Source: Leptospira_A sp046736045 (GTDB lineage: Bacteria; Spirochaetota; Leptospiria; Leptospirales; Leptospiraceae). From it: a DNA stretch of 64,000 nucleotides. The stretch spans positions 1,240,001 through 1,304,000 of the forward strand of contig NZ_CP177134.1 of the NCBI RefSeq assembly GCF_046736045.1, read 5' to 3'. Shown here piece after piece: positions 35,733-45,554 of this stretch. Both the position numbers and the translations under genes were made by a program. Positions within the stretch are counted from its first letter, which is position 1, and each line of letters begins with the position of its first letter. The notes beneath the pieces are model-generated. The model ran no database searches. It saw nothing but the letters and a program-made list of their open reading frames with translations, and was not told where the DNA came from.

Positions 35733-36749
35733 CTATACATCGACCAAATAGGTTTCACAATTGAGACTATCGTTTAATTCAACTGTTTCCAACTTCGTGT
35801 TTGTCTGAGTTTCTTCATAATTTGAAAATAATTGTAAAAATGTATTCAGAGAACTTGTCTGTAACATTTGACTTTTTAAATCTTTGGGAAAGCCAGTGCC
35901 TTCCATATATTTTGCGAAATGTTTACGAAATAATACCAAACCATAATCGTCTTCGCTCGGATAAAAATCCAACATAGCTAACAAATGTTCGATGACAACT
36001 TTCCTGATTTCACTAAAAGAAACCGACGACTTATCCTGTTCGGAAAAAATCCAAGGATTTCCAATCGCTTTTCTTCCTATTAAGACGAGGTCTACTCCGT
36101 ATTTCCTGATTTTCTCTTTCGCTTCATAGAAACTGGAAACATCTCCATTTCCAAAAATAGGAACTTTTGCAAAAGATTTGATATCTCCGATGGATTCCCA
36201 ATCCGCTTTGCCTGTATATGCCATAGACTTGGTTCTTCCATGAACTGAAATCGCAGAAACTCCCGATTCTTGCAATATGTGCACGGATTCTCTATAATTC
36301 AGATTTTCTTCATCCCAACCTAACCTAATTTTGGCGGTAACCGGAACTGAGAGAGATTTGCGCATTCCTTCTATCATTTTACCGGCAAGTGGTAAGTTGC
36401 GCAGTAATCCGGCACCGGATCCATGATGCGATACTTTGGAAACGGAACAGCCCATGTTTAAATCAATTATATCCGGGCGTAACGGTTCAATTCGTTTCGC
36501 TGCTTCAACAACTGTATTCAAATCGGAACCGAAAATTTGAAAAGAAATAGGCCTTTCGATTTCTTGAAATCGAAACATATCGATGGATTTTTGATTTCCT
36601 AGCAAGATCTGCTCTGTAGAAACAAATTCGGTATAGGAAAATGCAGAACCGTATCTTCTTGTAATACGACGGTAGGGACTATCGGAAATCCCTGCCATAG
36701 GAGACAAAGTCACATCTCCTTTAATTTCTACATTCCCTACCCAAACCAT
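35733..36749 (-). CDS. dus: tRNA-dihydrouridine synthase
   Basis: The product is 338 residues, an FMN enzyme that reduces uridine to dihydrouridine in tRNA. LSPMAGISDSPYR starts the TIM barrel. DIIDLNMGCSVSKV contains the catalytic Cys at the usual position, GSGAGLL follows, then KIRLGWD and VHGRTKSMAYTG (FMN phosphate region). It is of the DusB-like bacterial type. The start is two bases from the gyrA stop, so it is cotranscribed with gyrase. Confidence 0.9.
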   Translation of the reverse strand: MVWVGNVEIKGDVTLSPMAGISDSPYRRITRRYGSAFSYTEFVSTEQILLGNQKSIDMFRFQEIERPISFQIFGSDLNTVVEAAKRIEPLRPDIIDLNMGCSVSKVSHHGSGAGLLRNLPLAGKMIEGMRKSLSVPVTAKIRLGWDEENLNYRESVHILQESGVSAISVHGRTKSMAYTGKADWESIGDIKSFAKVPIFGNGDVSSFYEAKEKIRKYGVDLVLIGRKAIGNPWIFSEQDKSSVSFSEIRKVVIEHLLAMLDFYPSEDDYGLVLFRKHFAKYMEGTGFPKDLKSQMLQTSSLNTFLQLFSNYEETQTNTKLETVELNDSLNCETYLVDV

Positions 36750-36751
36750 AA

Positions 36752-39274
36752 TTATACGGTCTCTTCTGTATCCCTGACGATCGCAAAATCTTTTACAAAA
36801 TCTTCATCTTTTGTATTCACTACTTTGACACCCATAGCGGTTCGTCCTACCATTGAAATACCTTTCGCTTCTACCCGAATTGCCATACCGGATTGTGTGA
36901 TGATCAATAATTCATCTTCTTCCCTGATGGTTGCGATTCCTACCGAGCGGCCGTTCTTTTCTCCGATTTTGAGGTAAGTCATTCCTTTTCCACCGCGACC
37001 TTTGGTTGAAAATTCATCGAAGTCAGTTCGTTTTCCGAAACCATTTTCCGAGATACAGAACAAATGTGTGTTAGGTTCTACTTTTGTAATACCTGCAATC
37101 TGATCTTTGTCTTCCAATCGCATTGCAGTCACGCCGGAAGCAGTTCTTCCTTGAGATCGGAGTTCATTCAGATTCATACGGATCGCAAGGCCGTCCTTAC
37201 TTGCTATGAACACATCGTAATTTTCCGGATTGGAAAGCACATCAATGAGCTCGTCTCCGTCACGCAGACCGATCGCAATCAATCCTGATTTTTTAGCGTT
37301 AGAGAATTCATCCAATTGAATTTTTTTAACAAATCCGTCTCGGGTAACCATCAACAAATAGGACTCGTCAAACTCCCTAAATGCGAATAAGGAAGTAATG
37401 ATTTCATCTTCCGTTAGGTTGATGATCGCCTTTAATGATTTTCCACGTGCTTCTTTCGTTCCAATCGGTAACTCATATACTTTCATAAGGAAAGCTCTAC
37501 CTTTGTTGGAAAAAAGCATTAGATTATCGTGAGTCATTGCAGTACTTAATTTTTTAACAAAGTCTTCGCGTTTGGAAGAAATACCTTGGATTCCTTTACC
37601 ACCCCGTTTTTGGCGGCGGAACGTATCCATTGGCAATCGTTTGATAAACATATCTTCGGAAATTTGAACTACAACTTCTTCGTCTGCGATCAGATCTTCC
37701 GCATTGAATGTGGAAGATTCCAAAGATTCCAAACTGATTTCCGTTGTTCTGGTAGCACCAAAAGATTCGGTTACTTTTGATAGTTCATCACAGACAATTT
37801 GTTTCACTCGTTCCGGTTTTGCCAAAATATCTTCCAAATCAAGAATGATCAAACGAACTTGCTCTAACTCATCTATGATTTTTTGAACTTCAAGAGAAGT
37901 TAATCTTTGCAGACGCATTTCCAAAATCGCATCTGTTTGTGCTTCCGATAAACCGAAAGTACTGATCAATTTTGCTTGTGCTTCTTTAGGATCTTTGGAA
38001 GCACGAATGATTTTGATCACCTCATCGATATTATCTAAAGCAATCCGCAAACCCTCTAAGATATGAGCACGTTTCTGTGCCTTATCCAAATCAAACTGAG
38101 TTCTTTTAACTACGACTTGATTACGATGTATCGCATATGATTGTAAAATTTCTTTTAGCGAAAAAATCTTAGGACGCTTATCGAGAATAGCAAGCATCGT
38201 AATTCCGAAGCTGACTTGCAATTGAGTGAGTTTGAAAAGTTGATTTAGAATGACTTGTGCGTTGAAGTCTTTTTTGATATGAAGCTCAACACGAATTCCT
38301 TTTCTATCGGAAAGATCCAAAATCTCAGTGATACCTTCGATGATCTTTTCGTTTACCAGCTCACCGACCTTTTCCAATAAATGTTTTTTATTTACTTGGT
38401 AAGGAATCTCAGTGATAACAATGATTTCACGACCTTTCGCATTTTCAATGATATCCACTTTTGAGCGGATTCGAATGGAACCGCGACCGGTTGAATAGGC
38501 TTGGTACAAACCTTCGCCGCCAATGATCGTTCCACCGGTAGGAAAATCAGGACCAGGCAAAATTTTCATCAACTCGTAAAGTGAAATATCAGGATTTTGA
38601 ATGAGAGCAATCACTGCATTGATTGACTCTTTTAAATTATGCGGAGGAATGTTTGTTGCCATCCCCACTGCAATTCCAGTAGATCCGTTAACTAAAATAT
38701 TGGGAAAGTTTGCAGGTAATACATCCGGTTGTTGTCTCGTATCATCAAAGTTTGGTGAAAATTGAACGGTATTTTTTTCAATATCCTTGAGTAGTTCCTC
38801 TGCAAGTTTTGTAAGACGTGCTTCCGTATAACGATAATGTGCTGCGTTGTCTCCGTCAACTGATCCGTAGTTTCCCTGACCATCCACCAAAGGTTCTCGC
38901 ATGGAAAATTTTTGTACCATACGAACCATTGTTTCATAAACAGGCGCATCACCGTGAGGGTGAAAGTTACCGATGACTTCCCCGACAATTTTCGCGGATT
39001 TTACATAAGGTCTGTCACTTCTCCATGCTCTTTCATTCATCGCATGGAGAATCCTTCTATGAACAGGTTTTAAACCATCCCTAACATCCGGTAATGCTCT
39101 ACCTACGATTACGCTCATCGCATAATCCAAGTAAGCTTCTTTCATCTGGTCTTCAATCTCAACAGGGATGACTCGCACTCCTGCTTTCAAAGCACCGGCT
39201 ACGTCGGGTCTTCCTGATAAGTTTAAGGCTAAAGTTTTTGTAGATTCGTTTTCTTGGCCGTTTGTTTCGGTCAT
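36752..39274 (-). CDS. gyrA: DNA gyrase subunit A
   Basis: The product is 840 residues. Motifs are AYLDYAMSVIVGRALPDVRDGLKPVHRRIL, given here in parts: DYAMSVIVGRALPDV (about residue 50) and GLKPVHRRIL (about 67). The catalytic Tyr149 is in AHYRYTEARL. The GyrA box in the C-terminal domain reads QKRGGKG (about residue 565). The quinolone region reads PHGDAPVYE, with Ala110 and Glu114 at the positions of E. coli Ser83 and Asp87. The C-terminal beta-pinwheel that wraps DNA is complete, with repeats such as GRGGKGMTYLK. It lies 19 bases after gyrB. Confidence 0.97.
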   Translation of the reverse strand: MTETNGQENESTKTLALNLSGRPDVAGALKAGVRVIPVEIEDQMKEAYLDYAMSVIVGRALPDVRDGLKPVHRRILHAMNERAWRSDRPYVKSAKIVGEVIGNFHPHGDAPVYETMVRMVQKFSMREPLVDGQGNYGSVDGDNAAHYRYTEARLTKLAEELLKDIEKNTVQFSPNFDDTRQQPDVLPANFPNILVNGSTGIAVGMATNIPPHNLKESINAVIALIQNPDISLYELMKILPGPDFPTGGTIIGGEGLYQAYSTGRGSIRIRSKVDIIENAKGREIIVITEIPYQVNKKHLLEKVGELVNEKIIEGITEILDLSDRKGIRVELHIKKDFNAQVILNQLFKLTQLQVSFGITMLAILDKRPKIFSLKEILQSYAIHRNQVVVKRTQFDLDKAQKRAHILEGLRIALDNIDEVIKIIRASKDPKEAQAKLISTFGLSEAQTDAILEMRLQRLTSLEVQKIIDELEQVRLIILDLEDILAKPERVKQIVCDELSKVTESFGATRTTEISLESLESSTFNAEDLIADEEVVVQISEDMFIKRLPMDTFRRQKRGGKGIQGISSKREDFVKKLSTAMTHDNLMLFSNKGRAFLMKVYELPIGTKEARGKSLKAIINLTEDEIITSLFAFREFDESYLLMVTRDGFVKKIQLDEFSNAKKSGLIAIGLRDGDELIDVLSNPENYDVFIASKDGLAIRMNLNELRSQGRTASGVTAMRLEDKDQIAGITKVEPNTHLFCISENGFGKRTDFDEFSTKGRGGKGMTYLKIGEKNGRSVGIATIREEDELLIITQSGMAIRVEAKGISMVGRTAMGVKVVNTKDEDFVKDFAIVRDTEETV

Positions 39275-39293
39275 TTTATTATTCCGTATTAAA

Positions 39294-41213
39294 TTATAAA
39301 TCTAGGTTTGCTACTTTGTAAGAATTCTCTTCGATAAATTTTCTGCGAGGTGATACATCATCTCCCATCAAAATATTGAAAGTGTCTTCTGCTTCCACAA
39401 AGTCGTCGAGTTTTACTTGCAACATAACTCTTTCTTTCGGATCCATTGTTGTTTCCCAAAGTTGTTCAGGATTCATTTCTCCCAAACCTTTGTATCTTTG
39501 AATCACAACTTTATCTCCCGAACGAGCTTTCAAAATTTCTTCTTTTTCTTTATCAGAATAAACATAAATAGCTTCACGACCAAACTTAAGTTGATAAAGA
39601 GGAGGTTGTGCCACATACAAAGAGCCGCGTGAAATCACAGCTTTCATATATCGAAAGAAGAATGTTAACAACAGAGTTCGAATATGAGATCCGTCCACAT
39701 CGGCATCGGTCATAATAATGATTTTGCGGTATCTGAGTTTGTCGGCATTAAACTCATCATCTCCGATTCCAGTTCCCATAACAGTGATTAAATTTCTAAC
39801 TTCTTCGTTAGCTAAAATTTTATCCAATCTTGATTTCTCAACATTCAAAATTTTACCTTTCAGAGGTAATATCGCCTGAATGTTACGATCCCTACCTTGT
39901 TTTGCCGATCCACCCGCAGAGTCACCCTCCACAAGAAACAGTTCGCACAAATCAGGATCTTTCTCGGAACAATCCGCAAGTTTTCCCGGCAAACCACCGC
40001 CTTCCAGAACGGTTTTTCTTCGAGTGAGATCTCTTGCGCGTCTTGCCGCCTCACGGGCTTTAGACGCTAAAATACATTTTTCCAGAATCTTTTTGATTAC
40101 GGAAGGATTTTCTTCAAAAAATAAATTCAAACCTTCGCCTGAGATGGTTTGCATCAATCCCTTCACTTCCGCATTCACCAGTTTTTCTTTGGTTTGCGAA
40201 TTGAATTGAGGTTGGGGAATTTTTACCGAGATAACGGCACAAAGTCCTTCTTTAACATCATCACCTGTCAAACCGTTAGGTTGCTTTTTCAAAAGCACTT
40301 GGTCTTTTTTCAGATGATCGTTCAGAGTTCTTGTGAGTGCCGTTCTAAAACCTTCTAAATGTGTACCACCCAGGTTGTTATTGATCGCGTTAGTAAAACA
40401 AAACACACTTTCCGAATATGTATCACAGTATTGTAAGGCAATTTCCGCCCAGACGGTTTCTTTTTCTCCCACAAAGTGTAAAACTTTATGAAGAGGATGT
40501 TTTGAATCGGTCAGGTATTCGACAAAGGATACAATTCCTCCGTCAAACTTGAATTCGTGTTGAGCGATTTCATCTTTTCTAAGGTCTTCAATTTTAAGAA
40601 GGAGCCCTTTGTTTAGAAAAGCAATTTCTCTGAAACGTGCAGATAGAGTATCAAAGAAAAATTCAGTAGTAGTGAAAATCGATTTGTCCGGTAAAAAGCG
40701 AACAGTTGTTCCTTGGCGATCCGTATCTCCGATAATTTTTACATCTTCAACCGGAATCCCCGTTTGGTATTTTTGATAATGTATTTTTCCGGATTGATGG
40801 ACTTCCACTTCCAGCCAGGTAGAAAGTGCGTTCACAACGGATACCCCTACCCCATGGAGACCACCTGATACTTTGTATGCATCATTTTCGAACTTACCAC
40901 CAGCATGTAGTATGGTGAGCACCACTTCGATTGTGGATTTTCCTTTGTCCGGGTGAATTCCAACCGGAATTCCACGCCCGTTATCTTTAACTTCGATTAT
41001 ATTGTCCGGTAAAATTTTAACGTCGATCTGAGTGCAATGCCCTGCCATTGCCTCGTCAACGGAGTTGTCCACAACTTCATAGACCATCTTATGGAGACCC
41101 GATTCATCTTGAGTTCCAATGTACATCCCAGGCCGTTTTCGAACGGCTTCCAGACCCTCTAGAATCTTAATTTGCGAGGCTGCATAGGGGTTTTGAGAGG
41201 CTTCATTTGTCAT
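39294..41213 (-). CDS. gyrB: DNA gyrase subunit B
   Basis: The product is 639 residues, the ATPase subunit of gyrase. The GHKL ATP-binding domain has YEVVDNSVDEAMAG (catalytic Glu region, about 45-58), DNGRGIPVG and GLHGVGVSVVNALS. The TOPRIM domain has LVEGDSAGGSAKQGRDR (about residue 425) and DADVDGSHIRTL (about 500). The C-terminal end has QRYKGLGEMNPEQLWETT. It is the short type without the extra insertion of E. coli GyrB, as usual outside proteobacteria. Gene order dciA-gyrB-gyrA matches Leptospira. Confidence 0.97.
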   Translation of the reverse strand: MTNEASQNPYAASQIKILEGLEAVRKRPGMYIGTQDESGLHKMVYEVVDNSVDEAMAGHCTQIDVKILPDNIIEVKDNGRGIPVGIHPDKGKSTIEVVLTILHAGGKFENDAYKVSGGLHGVGVSVVNALSTWLEVEVHQSGKIHYQKYQTGIPVEDVKIIGDTDRQGTTVRFLPDKSIFTTTEFFFDTLSARFREIAFLNKGLLLKIEDLRKDEIAQHEFKFDGGIVSFVEYLTDSKHPLHKVLHFVGEKETVWAEIALQYCDTYSESVFCFTNAINNNLGGTHLEGFRTALTRTLNDHLKKDQVLLKKQPNGLTGDDVKEGLCAVISVKIPQPQFNSQTKEKLVNAEVKGLMQTISGEGLNLFFEENPSVIKKILEKCILASKAREAARRARDLTRRKTVLEGGGLPGKLADCSEKDPDLCELFLVEGDSAGGSAKQGRDRNIQAILPLKGKILNVEKSRLDKILANEEVRNLITVMGTGIGDDEFNADKLRYRKIIIMTDADVDGSHIRTLLLTFFFRYMKAVISRGSLYVAQPPLYQLKFGREAIYVYSDKEKEEILKARSGDKVVIQRYKGLGEMNPEQLWETTMDPKERVMLQVKLDDFVEAEDTFNILMGDDVSPRRKFIEENSYKVANLDL

Positions 41214-41284
41214 AGATTAAACTTATATCCTATAGGAACTATCCCAGGAGAAGCCCACTAGGGCAAGTGAAAAGACGTACGGGA

Positions 41285-41614
41285 TTAGGAACTTGACCGT
41301 TTGGAATTGGGCACTATACCCGTTTTTAGAACAATTTTTGAAATGTTTGTAGGAAGTTTTTTATCCGTTAATTTTTGCAAAATGGCCATCTTTTGAAACT
41401 CCATTTCCTGCGAAATCATGGAGTGTTTGCACATAACAACCAATCGGTTTTCTTTCACCTCAGCCGGGTAAGATTGGTCTCCGAAAAAATCCCCTACGAT
41501 TTCTTTCCAATCTCTTTGGATGATTTTGATCGTCTGGGTCGAAAAAATTTCATTTTGATCAAAGCCAAGACGCTCTAAGCTTTTGAACAATTCACCTATC
41601 TCTACTTTTTTCAT
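41285..41614 (-). CDS. dciA: DUF721/DciA-family protein
   Basis: The product is 109 residues. DUF721 features are IIQRDWKEIVGDFFGDQSYP (the W-xx-ivG motif) and LVVMCKHSMISQEMEFQK (the strand-helix that follows). DciA recruits the replicative helicase DnaB in most bacteria lacking DnaC. Its position between recF and gyrB is the frequent one for this family. The start overlaps recF by 4 bases. Confidence 0.82.
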   Translation of the reverse strand: MKKVEIGELFKSLERLGFDQNEIFSTQTIKIIQRDWKEIVGDFFGDQSYPAEVKENRLVVMCKHSMISQEMEFQKMAILQKLTDKKLPTNISKIVLKTGIVPNSKRSSS

Positions 41615-42714
41615 TTTTCGAACCCTTGAGAAACTTTTCCATTTTGAATCACGAAAATTTCTTTGTCAATCTCAAGGTTACCTACATATTCCTTGATCCC
41701 TTCGAGATCAGTGGTTGTAAAAAAAGCCTGACCACATTCCAAAATCAGATTTAAAAAATATTCACGTCTTTTAACATCTAACTCCCGTATAATGTCATCA
41801 ATCAAAAGTACGGGAGCTTCCCCGGTATCCTCCAAAATCATTTGAAAGGATGCGGTCTTTAGTGCAATGACGGCGCTTCTTTTCTGTCCCTGCGATCCGA
41901 AAGAACTGAGATCTTTGTCATCAAAACCGATGGGGATATCATCTCTATGACTTCCACAGCTTGTATAACCGATCGCCCTGTCTTTTCGTAGGTTGCCTAT
42001 CAATCTGTCCCGATGATTTTCTTCCGAAAGGACATTGGGTTTGTAAGTGATATGAAACGGATCTTTTCCTTGACTGAGTAGATTTAGATTTTTTTCAAAA
42101 AAAACATTGAGTCGGGAGATTGTCTCCGAACGGATTTTGCGAATTTCAGAATCTCTTTCGATCAAAGGTTCATTCCAAATCTCAATTTCCTTATCAGTAG
42201 CCGTTTCTTTTTTTAAAGTATGATTTCTTTGTTTCAAAAGCCGATTGTATTCGATCAAATGATGCAGATAATTTTTGTTAGTGGAGGAAATGAACGAATC
42301 TAAAAATCTCCTTCTTTCCACATTTCCGGATTCTATAATTTGAATATCAGGAGGACTCAGGATCACGGAGCGGAAGTATCCCACAGAGTCGGAAACTTTT
42401 TTAATCACCTCTCCGTTGATTTTTATTTTTTTACGTTTGAACTGACCTTTTTCAATTCCATATTCAAATACATAATCTTCTCCACCCGCTTCAAATTCAG
42501 CTCTAACGAATGTAAAAGGAGAATCCCATTTCAATAATTGATTTTCATCCGATTCTCTAAAACTCTTCAGATAAGATAAAAGAGAAATGGATTCGAGTAA
42601 GTTTGTCTTACCTTCTCCGTTATTTCCAATGAAAAAGATAAGACGTGATTTAAAATCTAAAGTTGTTTGTTCGTGATTACGAAAATTTTGAAGTGCAATT
42701 CGCCTAAGATACAT
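41611..42714 (-). CDS. recF: DNA replication and repair protein RecF
   Basis: The product is 367 residues. Walker A GNNGEGKTN is at about residues 30-38. The ABC-type signature FGSQGQKRSAVIALK and the Walker B LLIDDIIRELD are in the C-terminal half. RecF loads RecA at gaps with RecO and RecR; recR is found at the far end of this window. The start shares one base with the dnaN stop, so both are translated together. Confidence 0.95.
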   Translation of the reverse strand: MYLRRIALQNFRNHEQTTLDFKSRLIFFIGNNGEGKTNLLESISLLSYLKSFRESDENQLLKWDSPFTFVRAEFEAGGEDYVFEYGIEKGQFKRKKIKINGEVIKKVSDSVGYFRSVILSPPDIQIIESGNVERRRFLDSFISSTNKNYLHHLIEYNRLLKQRNHTLKKETATDKEIEIWNEPLIERDSEIRKIRSETISRLNVFFEKNLNLLSQGKDPFHITYKPNVLSEENHRDRLIGNLRKDRAIGYTSCGSHRDDIPIGFDDKDLSSFGSQGQKRSAVIALKTASFQMILEDTGEAPVLLIDDIIRELDVKRREYFLNLILECGQAFFTTTDLEGIKEYVGNLEIDKEIFVIQNGKVSQGFEK

Positions 42715-43832
42715 TAAAGTTTCATTGGCATGATTACCGATACAAAATCACTATCGGACGGATCTTTGAAAAGCACAGGCGCACTGGAAGATGAAAATTC
42801 AAAAATCACTTCAGGATCATCCACAGCTTTCACTACATCATTCAAATAATCGCCTTTGAATGCAATCGTCACCGGTTCACCGCTGTATTCAACGGACATG
42901 TTGTGATCGAACATCATTGTACCAGGGTTAGATGAACTGATATTGACATTTCCTTTTGAAAAACTCAAACGAACTTGTTTGGAAGGTTCTTCTGCTGAAA
43001 TCAAAGCTTGTTTCAAGAATGTTAAAAAATCGGCTTTTACGATGCGAACGGATTCGGCTGCTTGTTTCGGAATCACTTGTTCGTAGTCCGGAAAATTTCC
43101 ATCAATGAGTTTGAATAACAATTCTACATTTCCGGAAGAAACATAAATCTGTTCATCGATAAATCCGATCTTTGCAGTTTCTTTTCCTTCCATCATTTTC
43201 AACATTTCGCGAACAGCCTTATGAGGAATGATCGCACCGTTTTTAAAAGGAAATTGTTTTGGAAATTTACGAACGATTTTGGAAAGTCTTCTTCCATCAG
43301 TTCCTACAACAACTAAGTCGGTATCTTCCGGTTTCAAAAACAAACCGTTGAATACGAATCTTGTTTCTTCAATTGCCATTGCATAAGAAGTTTTGCGAAA
43401 CATTTCACGAATGGTTTGGCAAGGAAATTCAACTACATTGGATTCGCTTACAACCGGAATCGTTTTGATGTCTTCCGAATCAATTCCGTTCACTTTGAAC
43501 TTAGTATCCATTTTTCCGGAAGCATCGGTAATCAATGTCTCCGATGAATCATTGTTATCGCTTGTAGAAAGCAACGTAGAATCAAAGTTCAAGTTTTTGA
43601 AAATATTTGACAGTTGTTTTGCGGGAAGCGATGCGTTTCCTTTTTGGCCAACCACAGACGCAACCGAAGTTTTGATCGCGATTTCCAAATCGGTAGCTGA
43701 TAGATAAACGATATTGTCTTCAGCTTGAATTTTTAAATTAGAGAGAGCAGACTTTATTTCTCGAACGGAGATTACACCATCTACGGAGTTGATTGCTTTT
43801 AGAAAGTCTGTAGTATTGACAGTGAATTTCAT
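42714..43832 (-). CDS. dnaN: DNA polymerase III beta clamp
   Basis: The product is 372 residues, the sliding clamp. It shows the three-domain pattern with the conserved TDGRRLSKI in the centre (about residue 175) and the C-terminal VSVIMPMKL, which in other clamps is the VMPMRL end. The N-terminus MKFTVNTTDFLKAIN is normal. The start is next to the probable origin, and recF follows with a one-base overlap. Confidence 0.97.
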   Translation of the reverse strand: MKFTVNTTDFLKAINSVDGVISVREIKSALSNLKIQAEDNIVYLSATDLEIAIKTSVASVVGQKGNASLPAKQLSNIFKNLNFDSTLLSTSDNNDSSETLITDASGKMDTKFKVNGIDSEDIKTIPVVSESNVVEFPCQTIREMFRKTSYAMAIEETRFVFNGLFLKPEDTDLVVVGTDGRRLSKIVRKFPKQFPFKNGAIIPHKAVREMLKMMEGKETAKIGFIDEQIYVSSGNVELLFKLIDGNFPDYEQVIPKQAAESVRIVKADFLTFLKQALISAEEPSKQVRLSFSKGNVNISSSNPGTMMFDHNMSVEYSGEPVTIAFKGDYLNDVVKAVDDPEVIFEFSSSSAPVLFKDPSDSDFVSVIMPMKL

Positions 43833-44076
43833 TTTCTTCCTCTTTTCTTATATATATAATTTATTAAATATATTATGTCGTCTTCGTTGTATCTGTCAGT
43901 ATGTTCATAAACCCTCTAAACATCAATTTTTATTGGATTATGTCTGATAAATTCATTTTTTAGACTGTTCATATTTATGTCACTTATCTCTTCTTTTCTA
44001 CGCTTCTTTCAGTCTAAAAATGTTTTATGTCTTATCATCAACTTATCTACAGTTTACTAACAGGATTTTGAACAGA
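43833..44076. other. oriC: Probable replication origin (dnaA-dnaN spacer)
   Basis: The 244-base spacer is very AT-rich. The heptamer TTATGTC occurs four times in one orientation (43873-43879, 43938-43944, 43975-43981, 44025-44031). A near-consensus DnaA box TTATCTACA is at 44043-44051 with one mismatch from TTATCCACA. A weaker TTATCATCA is directly upstream at 44032-44040. A pure AT stretch (about 43850-43875) could be the unwinding element. Position beside dnaA and dnaN, and these repeats, make this the best origin candidate, but strand bias flips farther right, at about 47.5 kb. Confidence 0.6.
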
Positions 44077-45402
44077 TTACTGAAAGGAAATCTGGTGTTT
44101 AATTGATTGGTAAAGATCGGTCAAATTTTGGTCTTCCAGGAACCGTTCTTTGATTTTATTGATCCCATGAATGACGGTAGTATGCTGTGCGGAAAAAATC
44201 CTTCCGATCTGAGACTTGGGAAGTCCTAAAATCTCATGAAGAAGTAACATACACAGGTGGCGCGGAAGAATGTAGTCCGCTTTTCTGCTTTTTCCTAAAA
44301 GGTCTTTTCTTGCTACACTCATCCTTTCACAAATCAGATCAATGACCTGATCAGGATTGAACCCGATTCTTTTTCGATTGGTCTGGAGTCTGGAATTGGC
44401 GATTTCGCGGATTTTGTCTTCCGGCAAAAGAAAGAACTGATATGCCTTTTTGTACAATACCAAGTCATTGATGATTCCGATCAATGCTCTGGAATCCCCT
44501 TCGCAATTGACTGCAAGCCAATCTAAAGTCTCTTCCGACATCGGGATATTGTATTGAACCGAGTAAGTACGAAGCAATTCCTTTCTTAATGTTTGATCAT
44601 GTTCTTTGATATCTGCCTGTAATCCGTGAACAAATCTGGACTTAAGCCGATCATGCAAAGGTAGCTCGTAACTTGGTCGATCGGATGCAATGACGATCTG
44701 TCTTTTTCTTTCGTATAAAAAATTGAATAGGGCAAAAAACTCTTCCTGAGTTTTTTCAGCACCACCATTCAAAAATTGAATGTCATCGAATAAGAGAACA
44801 TTATATGACTGATAGCGCATCTTGAAAGATTCGAGAGAGTCTCTGTTATTTTGTCTGACTGTAAATATAAATTCGTTTAAAAAGGAAATACTGTCTACGT
44901 AACGAACTGTCTTCCATGGATCTTTCTTTTTGATTTCGGATCCTATGGCGTGAAGCAAATGTGTTTTTCCTACACCGACCGGTCCGAACAAATATAGCGG
45001 ATTGTATTTTCCAGGGTTTTCGGAAATGCTTTTTGCCGCAGTGAAAGCCAACTTATTGCAATCGGATACGATGTACGTATCGAAATTGTATTCAGGATTG
45101 AGTTCGGGTTCATCCGTTTGAAATTTGTTTTCAATCGCACTCTTCATATGAAGAGTTGATTCTTCCTTGTCTGTGAGCAAAACGAGCCGAAATGAATCGC
45201 CTTTGACTTGATAGGCGGCTGTTTCTATAAAATTGATGTATTTTGCTTCTACATGGCTTTTGATAATTTGAGAAGGAGCAGATACAATCAGATCATTTCC
45301 TTCCCAGCGTACAAAATGCAACGGTGCGATAAAGTTCCTAAAATACTTTGGAGGAATTTGTTTCGATACCTCTTCTAAAATCTCTTCCCAAACTGCTTCC
45401 AA
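44077..45402 (-). CDS. dnaA: Chromosomal replication initiator DnaA
   Basis: The product is 441 residues from a TTG start at 45402. Domain I starts VWEEILEEVSKQI. The AAA+ core has Walker A FGPVGVGKTHLLHAIG (about residue 139) and Walker B VLLFDDIQFL. Domain IV carries the DNA-binding signature IGRIFSAQHTTVIHGINKI (about residues 400-420). No ATG is found near this start, and the frame stays open upstream without a better candidate. The linker domain II is short. The upstream region is 152 bases. Confidence 0.97.
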   Translation of the reverse strand: MEAVWEEILEEVSKQIPPKYFRNFIAPLHFVRWEGNDLIVSAPSQIIKSHVEAKYINFIETAAYQVKGDSFRLVLLTDKEESTLHMKSAIENKFQTDEPELNPEYNFDTYIVSDCNKLAFTAAKSISENPGKYNPLYLFGPVGVGKTHLLHAIGSEIKKKDPWKTVRYVDSISFLNEFIFTVRQNNRDSLESFKMRYQSYNVLLFDDIQFLNGGAEKTQEEFFALFNFLYERKRQIVIASDRPSYELPLHDRLKSRFVHGLQADIKEHDQTLRKELLRTYSVQYNIPMSEETLDWLAVNCEGDSRALIGIINDLVLYKKAYQFFLLPEDKIREIANSRLQTNRKRIGFNPDQVIDLICERMSVARKDLLGKSRKADYILPRHLCMLLLHEILGLPKSQIGRIFSAQHTTVIHGINKIKERFLEDQNLTDLYQSIKHQISFQ

Positions 45403-45554
45403 TCTTATTTTAATCCTTTGCCAAACCGGGTACTATACTTCTATTCAGTAGGTAGAATTCAAATGAAAATTCGAACATCACTCCTGATTTCCAAAAATCT
45501 GGGTCAGTAATAAGAAAGTTATGTCTCTTTAGGAATTTGTCTGAATTTTCTCAC

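Noticed and set aside
41058..41072. DnaA-box-like TTGTCCACA
   Set aside because: Single isolated copy within the conserved gyrB sequence encoding VVDNS; explained by coding.
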